Shown here: piece after piece, positions 1-5,887 of the stretch
How the letters are laid out: every line of letters begins with the position of its first letter
Position numbering within the stretch: the first letter of the stretch is position 1
Assembly: GCA_003523545.1 (NCBI GenBank)
Contig: DQAM01000031.1
Coordinates: 7,451-16,597, forward strand
Reading direction: 5' to 3'
DNA from: Dysgonomonas sp.
GTDB taxonomy: Bacteria > Bacteroidota > Bacteroidia > Bacteroidales > Dysgonomonadaceae
Length of the DNA: 9,147 nucleotides
Notes under the pieces: generated by a model
Databases searched by the model: none
Told to the model about the DNA's origin: nothing
What the model saw: the letters and a program-made list of their open reading frames with translations, nothing else
Program-made: the position numbers and the translations under genes

Positions 1-947
1 TCTATCTTCAGGTTACCGGGAAAGCCTACGGTCACGACTTTGCCTAAACCGACTTTGCAGGTCTGGGTCTTGCCGCTTAAGACCAGCATGTCTGCCACGG
101 CACGCGTGCGTTCTATATCGACCATCTTCAGAAGGGAATCGGAATCGTGTACCAATGCGCCTGAAGGGGTGTTCACCTTCGAGGTGTATATCATTTCCGA
201 TTTATCCAGTGCCGGTTGAAGATAGCCGGCGGCCTCGGGCACAGGCTTACGGGTTTCTTTAAGCCATTCTTCATGGTAATACTGCTGGTAATTGTAGTGC
301 TGGAAAACGGGGGGGCGGAGACTGGCATCGAGGTTGAATTCGGTCATTTCTATATCGTACATGATATCTACCGAGTCTTCCGGTTCTATCTTGCCGAAAA
401 ATACTTCCGAGCCGTCTTTACTGTAAAAGCTTTCGCCGTATAGATAGCTGAGCCTGTTCAGGTAATCAAACGCACTTTCGTTGTACTGCATCTGAAAATC
501 GAGGGGTTTGCTGTATTCCGGTTTTACGGTTATGGCAGCCCCGCTGCCCGAGTTTGCAACTACTTCGTTGACGATATCTTCGAGAGTCTTGTTTACAAAG
601 CTGTCCATGTGCGGTTTGCCTTCCAGCTTGATGGTTTCGCTTGTTCCGCGGATCAGGATATGGTTATTTGCACCATGATATCCGGTAAAGGAGACGTTGC
701 TTACAAGGCCGTTAAATATACAGGTTTCGCCTGTTACTTTATGCGACATGGTGATGCTCAGGCTTTCTCCGATGAAATTTATAATTTTCACCGGATCGGA
801 CATCCAGCTCTTGTCTGCGAAGGCATCGTAATCTACTAATATCTCACATTGATGATGGCTGTTCATCTGCTGGTGCAGACTCATCTGAGAAAACACCACA
901 GAAGTGCCTGCTATGCTTACAGATACTTCAACTAAATTTAAATTCAT
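1..947 (-). CDS. vgrG: VgrG (TssI) T6SS spike protein, 5' part only (C-terminus off the left edge)
   Basis: This frame is open from an ATG at 945-947 to the window edge and gives 315 residues. VgrG forms the trimeric spike that caps the TssD tube and often carries effectors. The visible part is the gp27-like base. An N-terminal strand region has SLHQQMNSHHQCEI at 23-36, a form of the usual 'Q..N.HH.F.l' pattern. The family signature QYNESAFDYLNRL lies at 154-166, followed by YLYGESFY. The segment from about 295 (CKVGLGKVVTVGFPG) looks like the start of the gp5-type OB fold, so the needle and any C-terminal extension lie outside. The start is fixed: the codons just upstream in frame are TAG TAA TAG. 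A terminator separates it from tssC, so it probably has its own promoter. Base composition is visibly richer in GC than the tssD genes. The family call is firm; the C-terminal cargo is unknown. Confidence 0.92.
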   Translation of the reverse strand, partial: MNLNLVEVSVSIAGTSVVFSQMSLHQQMNSHHQCEILVDYDAFADKSWMSDPVKIINFIGESLSITMSHKVTGETCIFNGLVSNVSFTGYHGANNHILIRGTSETIKLEGKPHMDSFVNKTLEDIVNEVVANSGSGAAITVKPEYSKPLDFQMQYNESAFDYLNRLSYLYGESFYSKDGSEVFFGKIEPEDSVDIMYDIEMTEFNLDASLRPPVFQHYNYQQYYHEEWLKETRKPVPEAAGYLQPALDKSEMIYTSKVNTPSGALVHDSDSLLKMVDIERTRAVADMLVLSGKTQTCKVGLGKVVTVGFPGNLKI

Positions 948-1176
948 ACAATACTATTACTATTTGTTGTTTATTCTGGAACTTTGCAAAATATGAGTTA
1001 TAGAATGTCATCTACCTTATCTGTAAATAACTACATTCTCTTTTTTAGGATATCAGATACAATCCTGGCTTTTAGAAAAAAAGCTATCTCACTTTTATTA
1101 TTGAGATAGCTTCTATTTTCATATACATCTAAAAGATAATTTTCAATAAAAACAATGTGATCGTTTTATTGATAAA
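948..1176. other. Intergenic region between tssC and vgrG
   Basis: This AT-rich spacer holds the terminator of the tssC operon (described separately). The stretch from 948 to about 1070 should hold the vgrG promoter. I see only a poor candidate there: on the minus strand, ATATTTTG (987-994) resembles the Bacteroidetes -7 box TAnnTTTG, but it has no matching -33 TTG at the right distance. No small ORF is convincing. Confidence 0.5.
1075..1112 (-). terminator. Rho-independent terminator after tssC
   Basis: A perfect 11-bp inverted repeat (AAGCTATCTCA at 1081-1091 and TGAGATAGCTT at 1102-1112) encloses a 10-nt loop. Read on the minus strand, the stem is followed directly by seven T residues (complement of 1076-1082). 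It sits 64 bp past the tssC stop codon in the direction of transcription, which is the expected place for the end of the left operon. On the plus strand the stem is not followed by a comparable T run, so it should act on minus-strand transcripts. Confidence 0.85.
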
Positions 1177-2574
1177 TTATGCTTGTTCGTATTCTGATTC
1201 CCAATCAATATCATCATCACCTTTTGTTCCGTCAAGTTTTATAACAAAACTTTTCGCCGGGAAGAACGGGGTTATGTGAAGATCAAGATATACTCTGTCT
1301 TTCTGTTTCGGATCTCTTTCGAAACGTACTATTTTGAATTTTTCTATCAGACGGTCTGCGCCTTGTATACCATCCAGGAATTTAATAATCTGGATACGCA
1401 GGTCTTTTTCTGTTTTCGAATTCCAGTTTTCGAAAGCTCTACGGTTAAGGAAATCGATTAATACTTTGGCGATATAATCGAATACACGTACAACGGAATA
1501 CGTTTGCAGTCCGAGGTTATCACCGTTGAAAAGAGTTTTTGCCGAGAAAGCCATCACTTTTCCGTATTCATTTACCATCGGTATAAGTCCCATCTTCTCC
1601 AGTTGAGAGATTTCACTTTTCTTCAATGGAAATACAACACCGTCTACTTCGTTGATACCTCCGTGTTTTTTACCTGCAGTCACTTGCGACATCAAAGTAT
1701 AATACACTTTACCTGCCAACGCCGCAGCGGGAGAAATATGAAGATCCGACTCTTCCCCGAGTTCGGCATATTTTCCACGTCCTATGAGCCAGTTACAAGA
1801 CATACATGTATTCGCTTTGAAAGGGTCTCCTCCTGTATGATTGGCTGAGAAGAACAGGTCGACCACATCATCGGGTTTATCCAAATCGACGAAGTCGGTA
1901 TATAGCATGACTTTATTTTCGTATGCTATTTTACTCCATTTGTCAAGAACGGCATTTGATCCCAGATAACCGGGAAGTACCATCAATGAATAATTCTCAC
2001 GCAGGTCGAGCCTATCGTAATTTTGCTTAAACTCGGATGCTATATAATCAATAAAGCGCGGATTATCCAAATCCCTCACTTGTTCGGGTGAAGCATTTAC
2101 GATCGTAACATTACGGAGTTTGTCCGATTCTGTATTTTTGTAAAACAACATTACAGTGCGGTACGAACGTTCAAGTTCTTTTACCGTTTCAACTGCTGTA
2201 AGTGCATTTTTATCTAATAAAGCCGATACGGAAAGTTCTTTTTCTTTACACTTTTCCAGCATCTGATTGATGTCTTTCGTATTTGTCAGCAGATCGATCC
2301 AGCGGTCCAGTGTATTTTTTAGTTCCTTTCTTTCTCTCGCCTGATTTTTGTCTGTCAAAAAGATTTTCTTGCGGGCAGCTCTTTCAGGATTCATATTCTG
2401 CACGCCTTCTATCGAAGATTCCAGAAATGAAAATCCTCCGAACTTGGCAAATTTAGACAATGCTTCTGCTAATGCATTTTCACTGGTTTTTGCAGATTTA
2501 GGGGCGTGTTGCTTTTCTTGTACTAACACATCTTCGTTTACGATATCTTGCTGTGATTTATTTTGCTGTGCCAT
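1177..2574 (-). CDS. tssC: TssC (VipB-like) contractile sheath large subunit
   Basis: This 465-residue protein is the large subunit of the T6SS sheath. With TssB it polymerises around the TssD tube in the cytoplasm and contracts to drive the tube out. It has no signal peptide or membrane segment. The polar N-terminus (1-45) is followed by a helical region with RWIDLLTNTKDINQML (91-106). The conserved sheath core includes LRENYSLMVLPGYLGSN (191-207), the AAALAGKVYYTLMSQV region (283-298), a late segment NEYGKVMAFSAKTL (335-348), and SVVRVFDYIAKVLIDFLNRRAFE (360-382). The C-terminal strand-forming end has LDLHITPFFPAKSFVIKLDG (430-449). Its length is in the normal TssC range. It lies 16 bp after tssB in the same operon and is the last gene before the terminator. 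The Bacteroidetes form is divergent from proteobacterial VipB, but the pairing with tssB and the core pattern make the call firm. Confidence 0.93.
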   Translation of the reverse strand: MAQQNKSQQDIVNEDVLVQEKQHAPKSAKTSENALAEALSKFAKFGGFSFLESSIEGVQNMNPERAARKKIFLTDKNQARERKELKNTLDRWIDLLTNTKDINQMLEKCKEKELSVSALLDKNALTAVETVKELERSYRTVMLFYKNTESDKLRNVTIVNASPEQVRDLDNPRFIDYIASEFKQNYDRLDLRENYSLMVLPGYLGSNAVLDKWSKIAYENKVMLYTDFVDLDKPDDVVDLFFSANHTGGDPFKANTCMSCNWLIGRGKYAELGEESDLHISPAAALAGKVYYTLMSQVTAGKKHGGINEVDGVVFPLKKSEISQLEKMGLIPMVNEYGKVMAFSAKTLFNGDNLGLQTYSVVRVFDYIAKVLIDFLNRRAFENWNSKTEKDLRIQIIKFLDGIQGADRLIEKFKIVRFERDPKQKDRVYLDLHITPFFPAKSFVIKLDGTKGDDDIDWESEYEQA

Positions 2575-2590
2575 AACCGTTTATATTTGT

Positions 2591-3058
2591 CTATTCGTTT
2601 TCTTTTATCTCCTGAGATTCTATTTCCTCTCTCAAAGCCATCAGCGCATTGATGAATGCAGCTTTTGTTTCTTCGTTTTGAAGTGCTCTTTGGAGAATTT
2701 TATTTGATCTTAGTTGTTTGATGATCTTATTATAAAATTCTTTCTGACTATTAAGGTCCCTCAAGAACGGGCTGTTCTGCATCATATTTTTGAGGGTAAA
2801 GTCTGCAACAGAATTAAATCTGAAGTTTTCATCCACTTCCTGTCCTTCTTCATTTTCGAAGGTTACATCAATATTGGGTTTGAAGTGGGCAAAAACTTCT
2901 TCGATAGAACTCAGTTTTTCTACTTTCTCCGGATTGATCGGATCGTCTGCAGTAAGTTTTTCGACTAATAAAGTCCGGTTGAACGGAATATCGGCAATAG
3001 CTTCTGATGCATCTATTTTTACCTCATTACCTCCAATTCCATATTCAAACATTGCCAT
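2591..3058 (-). CDS. tssB: TssB (VipA-like) contractile sheath small subunit
   Basis: This 155-residue acidic cytoplasmic protein is the small sheath subunit that co-assembles with TssC. The TssB pattern is visible as VFAHFKPNIDVTF (55-67) and FRFNSVADFT (79-88), the usual 'hydrophobic-F-x-P' and 'F..l.DFtP' style segments. These are followed by the LRDLNSQKEFYNKI region (99-112), where most TssB proteins have 'L..Ll..R..L'. The C-terminus is helical and charged (ALREEIESQEIKENE). It is the gene immediately before tssC, with a 16-bp gap, which is the standard order. A second ATG two codons downstream (Met3) could serve as the start; I keep the first. There are no odd features other than the divergence normal for Bacteroidetes. 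Confidence 0.9.
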   Translation of the reverse strand: MAMFEYGIGGNEVKIDASEAIADIPFNRTLLVEKLTADDPINPEKVEKLSSIEEVFAHFKPNIDVTFENEEGQEVDENFRFNSVADFTLKNMMQNSPFLRDLNSQKEFYNKIIKQLRSNKILQRALQNEETKAAFINALMALREEIESQEIKENE

Positions 3059-3093
3059 AAGATAAAGTTTTAATTAATAATTATTTGATTTGT

Positions 3094-3606
3094 CTAAATT
3101 TCTGTACCTGTAAGTCTCCTGGGGACGAACTGAGGTCTTTGCGACCTGGATCTTTTACTGAAAATGGATCTTCTCTTTCGGGATTTTTTCATACTTGTCA
3201 TTTCAGGAATGAGATTCAAATTATCCACCGTGCTCTCTATTCTTAAAATGTGCGTAAATTCTCTTTTTTCTAATCCCAATCGTCCTGTAGATATTACTAA
3301 TATATATGTATTCTGGTCTTCTTTATTGTTGTTTTTACTTTGAAGATAAAAATCCATAAGATAAACCCCATTCGCCAACATGCGTTTGCAATAAGATTTC
3401 TCTATGTATTTAATCAGGTTTTTCCGTCTTAAGTAATAATCCGGGAAAAAATTATTTTTGTTTTCTTTTCCGGGAACAGAACTTTCATTGTCATTTTTTA
3501 TACTCGCTATTCTCTCTACCCTGCCCAGATCTGTTATCGTACCCGACTTCCATAATCCGAGCTTAAGATACATATAAAAATCTGATATAGAATAATCTTT
3601 CGGCAT
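3094..3606 (-). CDS. Uncharacterised 170-aa protein with a very basic C-terminal tail, in the T6SS operon
   Basis: I do not recognise this protein. It has no signal peptide and no membrane segment, which argues against TssN, TssO or a TssQ lipoprotein. The N-terminal part is aromatic-rich (ISDFYMYLKLGLWKSG at 7-22), the middle has YYLRRKNLIKYIEKSYCKR (57-75), and two strand-like stretches follow, GVYLMDFYLQS (80-90) and TYILVISTGRLGLEK (100-114). The tail from 140 to 164 has 12 Lys/Arg in 25 residues with none acidic, then a short LTGTEI end. It lies 10 bp after the 152-aa TssD-like gene and 35 bp before tssB, so it is co-transcribed with the sheath genes. Its place suggests a structural, adaptor or chaperone role, possibly one that contacts nucleic acid or an acidic partner through the tail; that is inference. 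Its codon use looks AT-rich like the neighbouring TssD genes. Confidence 0.75.
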   Translation of the reverse strand: MPKDYSISDFYMYLKLGLWKSGTITDLGRVERIASIKNDNESSVPGKENKNNFFPDYYLRRKNLIKYIEKSYCKRMLANGVYLMDFYLQSKNNNKEDQNTYILVISTGRLGLEKREFTHILRIESTVDNLNLIPEMTSMKKSRKRRSIFSKRSRSQRPQFVPRRLTGTEI

Positions 3607-3616
3607 TTTCTGAGTT

Positions 3617-4075
3617 TCAATACTTCCAGTTATTCTCCAATTCTTCGTTTCCGATATACACCGACCGAGGCGATATAGTAAGAGTGGTCAATAAACCTGC
3701 TCCCTGAGTATTTATCACTGTCTGGTATCCGATACAATACGCTTCTTTGAAAAGGATTCTAAGTAGAGCACTGTCTGTTATTTTTCCTGCATTGGTAAAG
3801 AAACGGAACTCTCCGTCGTTCTTTTCCCGAAAATTAATCATCCAGTGATTTATCCAGTCATCGGGAGTTTCACTGATCGTAATGGTAATTATCCCTCCGT
3901 ATGGTTCTCCGTCAGGCCGGTTTTTATCATTGACATCTTGCTTAAACTCAAGATCCAGCTCTTCTACGATATAGGCTTTCCCTCTCAATATGAATTCAAC
4001 AATAATGGAGGGTTCTTTTTTTCCGTAAAAAATCTGACCTTTTCGTTTTTTCTTAAAAAAATCAATTATCGCCAT
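3617..4075 (-). CDS. Divergent TssD-like (Hcp family) protein, class B, with basic N-terminal extension
   Basis: This 152-residue protein has the TssD layout: a first strand pair EFILRGKAYIVEELDLEF (27-44), the loop DKNRPDGEPYGG (50-61) in place of GRPSS..YGG, a strand ITITIS, the Trp-containing helix, a fourth part with EAYCIGYQT, and a family-type ending ELENNWKY. By family knowledge TssD/Hcp proteins form hexameric rings of the T6SS tube. It differs from the canonical copies by an N-terminal extension of about 20 residues (IDFFKKKRKGQIFYGKKEP) that is strongly basic. The start overlaps the last 10 bp of the 138-aa TssD-like gene, a sign of translational coupling. Its first part aligns without gaps to the partial gene at 8914-9147. 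It may be a specialised ring at the tube tip or base, or a cargo-binding tube subunit; the sequence does not decide. Confidence 0.82.
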   Translation of the reverse strand: MAIIDFFKKKRKGQIFYGKKEPSIIVEFILRGKAYIVEELDLEFKQDVNDKNRPDGEPYGGIITITISETPDDWINHWMINFREKNDGEFRFFTNAGKITDSALLRILFKEAYCIGYQTVINTQGAGLLTTLTISPRSVYIGNEELENNWKY

Positions 4076-4482
4076 GAATTCTTGTACTCAATCGTTCCTA
4101 TAAGCATTTTCTGCACGTTAATGGTCATTAACAGGATGATATTATTCGTTTCGCTCGGTTCATAATGCAGCCTGAATTCTACGCAGCGTGCTTCTTCGAA
4201 ATATACTTTTTCTTTCACTTCTTCATTGGTATCGTAAATTACGATTTCCCCGTTGTATTTTTTGCCATGGTCAAATACCCAAGCCAGGATTTCGTCTGTC
4301 GGGATAATGGGTAATGCAACCTTTATATTGCCGCTCACGGCATCCGACAACACTTCACCGTTACGGTTAACCTTTTTATGGAAAGAATACTCACTATGTA
4401 TCAAATCATAGTTTTGAAAATGCAAACCCATAACGTTATCGGTCATAGGTTTGTGTAATTTCAATGTCGCTTTATAGTCCAT
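4066..4482 (-). CDS. Divergent TssD-like (Hcp family) protein, class A
   Basis: This 138-residue protein is assigned to TssD by overall pattern. An N-terminal strand MDYKATLKL resembles the MSFRATLSL of the canonical copies, with an inserted loop (about 11-25), and is followed by YSFHKKVNRNGEVLSDAVSGNIKVAL (33-58). The helix region is PTDEILAWVF (61-70), then VYFEEARCVEFRLHY (93-107) and a terminal KNSWR that matches the 'N.W' ending of the family. The usual YGG of the long loop is VSG here, so it is the most divergent member. It aligns almost without gaps to the 140-aa protein at 8480-8902: W68 and C100 fall at the same residue numbers in both. It follows the hairpin at 4528-4568 and overlaps the next gene by 10 bp. 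Its role as tube subunit or adaptor is unproven. Confidence 0.78.
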   Translation of the reverse strand: MDYKATLKLHKPMTDNVMGLHFQNYDLIHSEYSFHKKVNRNGEVLSDAVSGNIKVALPIIPTDEILAWVFDHGKKYNGEIVIYDTNEEVKEKVYFEEARCVEFRLHYEPSETNNIILLMTINVQKMLIGTIEYKNSWR

Positions 4483-4527
4483 ATGTTAAATATGAAACTA
4501 ATTTTAGAATTCCATTTATTAAAATGT

Positions 4528-4568
4528 AAACCTTTAGCAATACTTTTTCCTAGTACTACTAAAGGTTT
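4528..4568 (-). terminator. Hairpin after the two canonical tssD genes: probable partial terminator or mRNA-stabilising stem
   Basis: A perfect 10-bp inverted repeat (AAACCTTTAG at 4528-4537 and CTAAAGGTTT at 4559-4568) encloses a 21-nt loop that itself contains the palindrome TAGTACTA (4551-4558). On the minus strand it is followed by ACATTTTAATAAA, a weak and interrupted T tract. It lies 21 bp past the stop of the 131-aa tssD. The modest stem and poor T run suggest incomplete termination or 3' end protection, which would give more canonical TssD than downstream products. Confidence 0.55.
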
Positions 4569-4589
4569 AGAGATTATCTCATAAGGTAA

Positions 4590-4985
4590 TTAACCCATTT
4601 CAGGCCAGTTCTGAACGAACGAAGCATCTCCCATTGCAATTTCCTGAGCGGATATCACGAAGTTAATGGACATAGGCACTTCACCTACAATATTGATGCC
4701 TTCGTTAAAATCAACGATGTAAGCATTTTTGAAGCTCAGTTCTTTCATTTTAGAATCTTCATCGTCTTTTTTGAATGCTATATTGCCGGATATGGGCTTA
4801 AACTGCATTGCCATTTTTTCTATTACAGAAATATCATCGGTTGATTCTACTTCTATAGTTATTCTACCGCCATATAGGTTGGATGACGGGCGTCCTTTCG
4901 AATCGACTTCCCTTTTTACTGTGTACTTACATTTAAGCACGTCATATTCTTTTCCTTCTAAACTCAAGGTTGCTCTAAATGACAT
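4590..4985 (-). CDS. tssD: TssD (Hcp) tube protein, canonical copy 2
   Basis: This 131-residue protein is a canonical Bacteroidetes TssD, the Hcp-like subunit whose hexameric rings stack into the T6SS inner tube; it is exported without a signal peptide. Visible hallmarks are MSFRATLSLEGKEYDVLKC (1-19), the signature GRPSSNLYGGRITIEVEST, a middle helix ending in QFKP, the KMKELSFKNAYIVDF strand pair, PMSINFVISAQ, and the ending VQNWPEMG. By eye it is about half identical to the 129-aa copy just upstream, mostly in these motifs, so the two arose by an old tandem duplication. The gap between them is 51 bp with no clear terminator or promoter. A hairpin follows it. It could be co-assembled with the other copy or used with a different cargo. 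Confidence 0.93.
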   Translation of the reverse strand: MSFRATLSLEGKEYDVLKCKYTVKREVDSKGRPSSNLYGGRITIEVESTDDISVIEKMAMQFKPISGNIAFKKDDEDSKMKELSFKNAYIVDFNEGINIVGEVPMSINFVISAQEIAMGDASFVQNWPEMG

Positions 4986-5036
4986 ATTTGTTGTTTTTTT
5001 AAAATTGTTAATAAAATAGATTTAGAAAGAATCTGC

Positions 5037-5426
5037 TTATTTAGGCCATTTCTGCTCTACTTCAACGGATTCCATTTTCATTTTTTCTGCAGAAATCACG
5101 AATCTGATCTTCATGGGCTCTCTGCCAACAACGTCAAGTTCTTCGGAATAGTCTATCACATAACCATTCTCCCAGGATAATTCTTTCATTTTTGCTTCCT
5201 CATCACCTCTGTTGAAGGTAATGGTACCCGAGTTGGGTTTAAATTGATTTACCATCTGTGACAGGATAGTAGAATCTTCCGTAGATTCAACCTCGATATT
5301 AATCCTTCCACCATAAACATTTGATGACGGACGTCCTTTAAGATCAATATCACGATGAAATGAGTAATCACATTGAAGGATATCGTAATCTTTTCCTTCA
5401 AAATTTAAATTCGACCTAAAAGCCAT
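5037..5426 (-). CDS. tssD: TssD (Hcp) tube protein, canonical copy 1, first gene of the left operon
   Basis: This 129-residue protein is a canonical TssD/Hcp. It begins MAFRSNLNFEGKDYDILQC, has the signature GRPSSNVYGGRINIEVEST, then NQFKPNSGTITF, KMKELSWENGYVIDY, PMKIRFVISAEK, and ends EQKWPK. The length is normal for the family, and there is no signal peptide, extension or fused effector. It is the promoter-proximal gene of the left arm, which fits the high expression expected for a tube subunit. The next gene is a paralogue about half identical to it. No convincing Bacteroidetes promoter box was found directly upstream on the minus strand, though transcription must begin within 5427-5800. 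Confidence 0.94.
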   Translation of the reverse strand: MAFRSNLNFEGKDYDILQCDYSFHRDIDLKGRPSSNVYGGRINIEVESTEDSTILSQMVNQFKPNSGTITFNRGDEEAKMKELSWENGYVIDYSEELDVVGREPMKIRFVISAEKMKMESVEVEQKWPK

Positions 5427-5769
5427 AATTAAAAAGTTTTAATGTTAATAAAAACGTTATATTCTGTCTGAATGAGAAAGCTTAACAATAGAATATACAT
5501 GCAAATTCTCTAATCTATATCTCATATTCATTTTTCCACATCCTCTAATTCGCCTGCAAGATATAAATGTTTTTTAAAACTTCTCATCTTCTTAAGTAAC
5601 GTTTTTTATTAAAAATAGTTAACAAAACAGATGCAAATACATTTATATCATTCATTACTTGACAATTAATCAATTAACTTTTTTGGTTAAAAAAACAAGC
5701 CCTGATCCTCTTTTAATAAAGATAAATTAAAAACAGATAAAAAAGCAGCAATTTATGCTTATCAAGGTA

Positions 5770-5800
5770 TTGCAGCAAGAAATTTTATTCCTTACTTTTG
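5770..5800 (+). promoter_or_regulatory. Predicted Bacteroidetes sigma-ABfr promoter for clpV
   Basis: TACTTTTG at 5793-5800 matches the Bacteroidetes -7 consensus TAnnTTTG exactly. TTG at 5770-5772 lies 20 bp upstream, matching the -33 TTTG/TTG element and its usual spacing. Transcription would begin near 5807, giving a clpV leader of about 80 nt. Confidence 0.65.
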
Positions 5801-5815
5801 ACTCTCAAACTTTAG

Positions 5816-5870
5816 AATAGAGAATACCGAGATTAAATTAACAGCGATTTTTGCATCGTAATAGAGAATA
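5816..5870 (+). repeat. Direct repeat of AATAGAGAATA in the clpV leader
   Basis: The 11-mer AATAGAGAATA occurs at 5816-5826 and again at 5860-5870, 44 bp apart start to start, both between the predicted promoter and the clpV start codon. It could be a binding site pair for a regulator or chance in AT-rich sequence. Confidence 0.45.
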
Positions 5871-5887
5871 TAAGTAAAAACAACAAA

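Larger units (their letters stand above)
5427..5887. promoter_or_regulatory. Divergent intergenic region between the tssD operon and clpV
   Basis: This 461-bp AT-rich region has no credible gene. It should contain back-to-back promoters for both arms. The clpV side has a good Bacteroidetes promoter at 5770-5800 and a repeated 11-mer in the leader (both listed separately). On the minus strand the best -7-like site is AGAATTTG (complement of 5502-5509), which lacks the TA and a paired -33 box, so I do not call it. A short inverted repeat TTAAC/GTTAA (5674-5678 and 5686-5690) is too weak to interpret. Confidence 0.6.

Noticed and set aside
216..839. Short plus-strand open frames at 216-443 and 609-839
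   Set aside because: They are antisense shadows of the vgrG frame, which is open across the whole stretch and encodes a recognisable gp27-like protein.
2348..3065. Plus-strand open frames opposite tssC and tssB
   Set aside because: They overlap genes with clear family matches and show low-complexity, Phe/Ser/Cys-rich composition typical of antisense reading.
3094..3606. Assignment of the 170-aa protein to TssE, TssO or TssQ
   Set aside because: No TssE (gp25-like) motif, no membrane segment as in TssO and no lipoprotein signal as in TssQ can be seen.
5659..5664. TTGACA at 5659-5664 as a sigma-70 type -35 box
   Set aside because: Bacteroidetes primary sigma factors use -33 TTTG and -7 TAnnTTTG, and no good -10 box follows at 17 bp; in AT-rich sequence the match is likely chance.
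5674..5690. TTAAC/GTTAA inverted repeat as an operator or terminator
   Set aside because: The 5-bp AT-rich stem is too short to separate from background.
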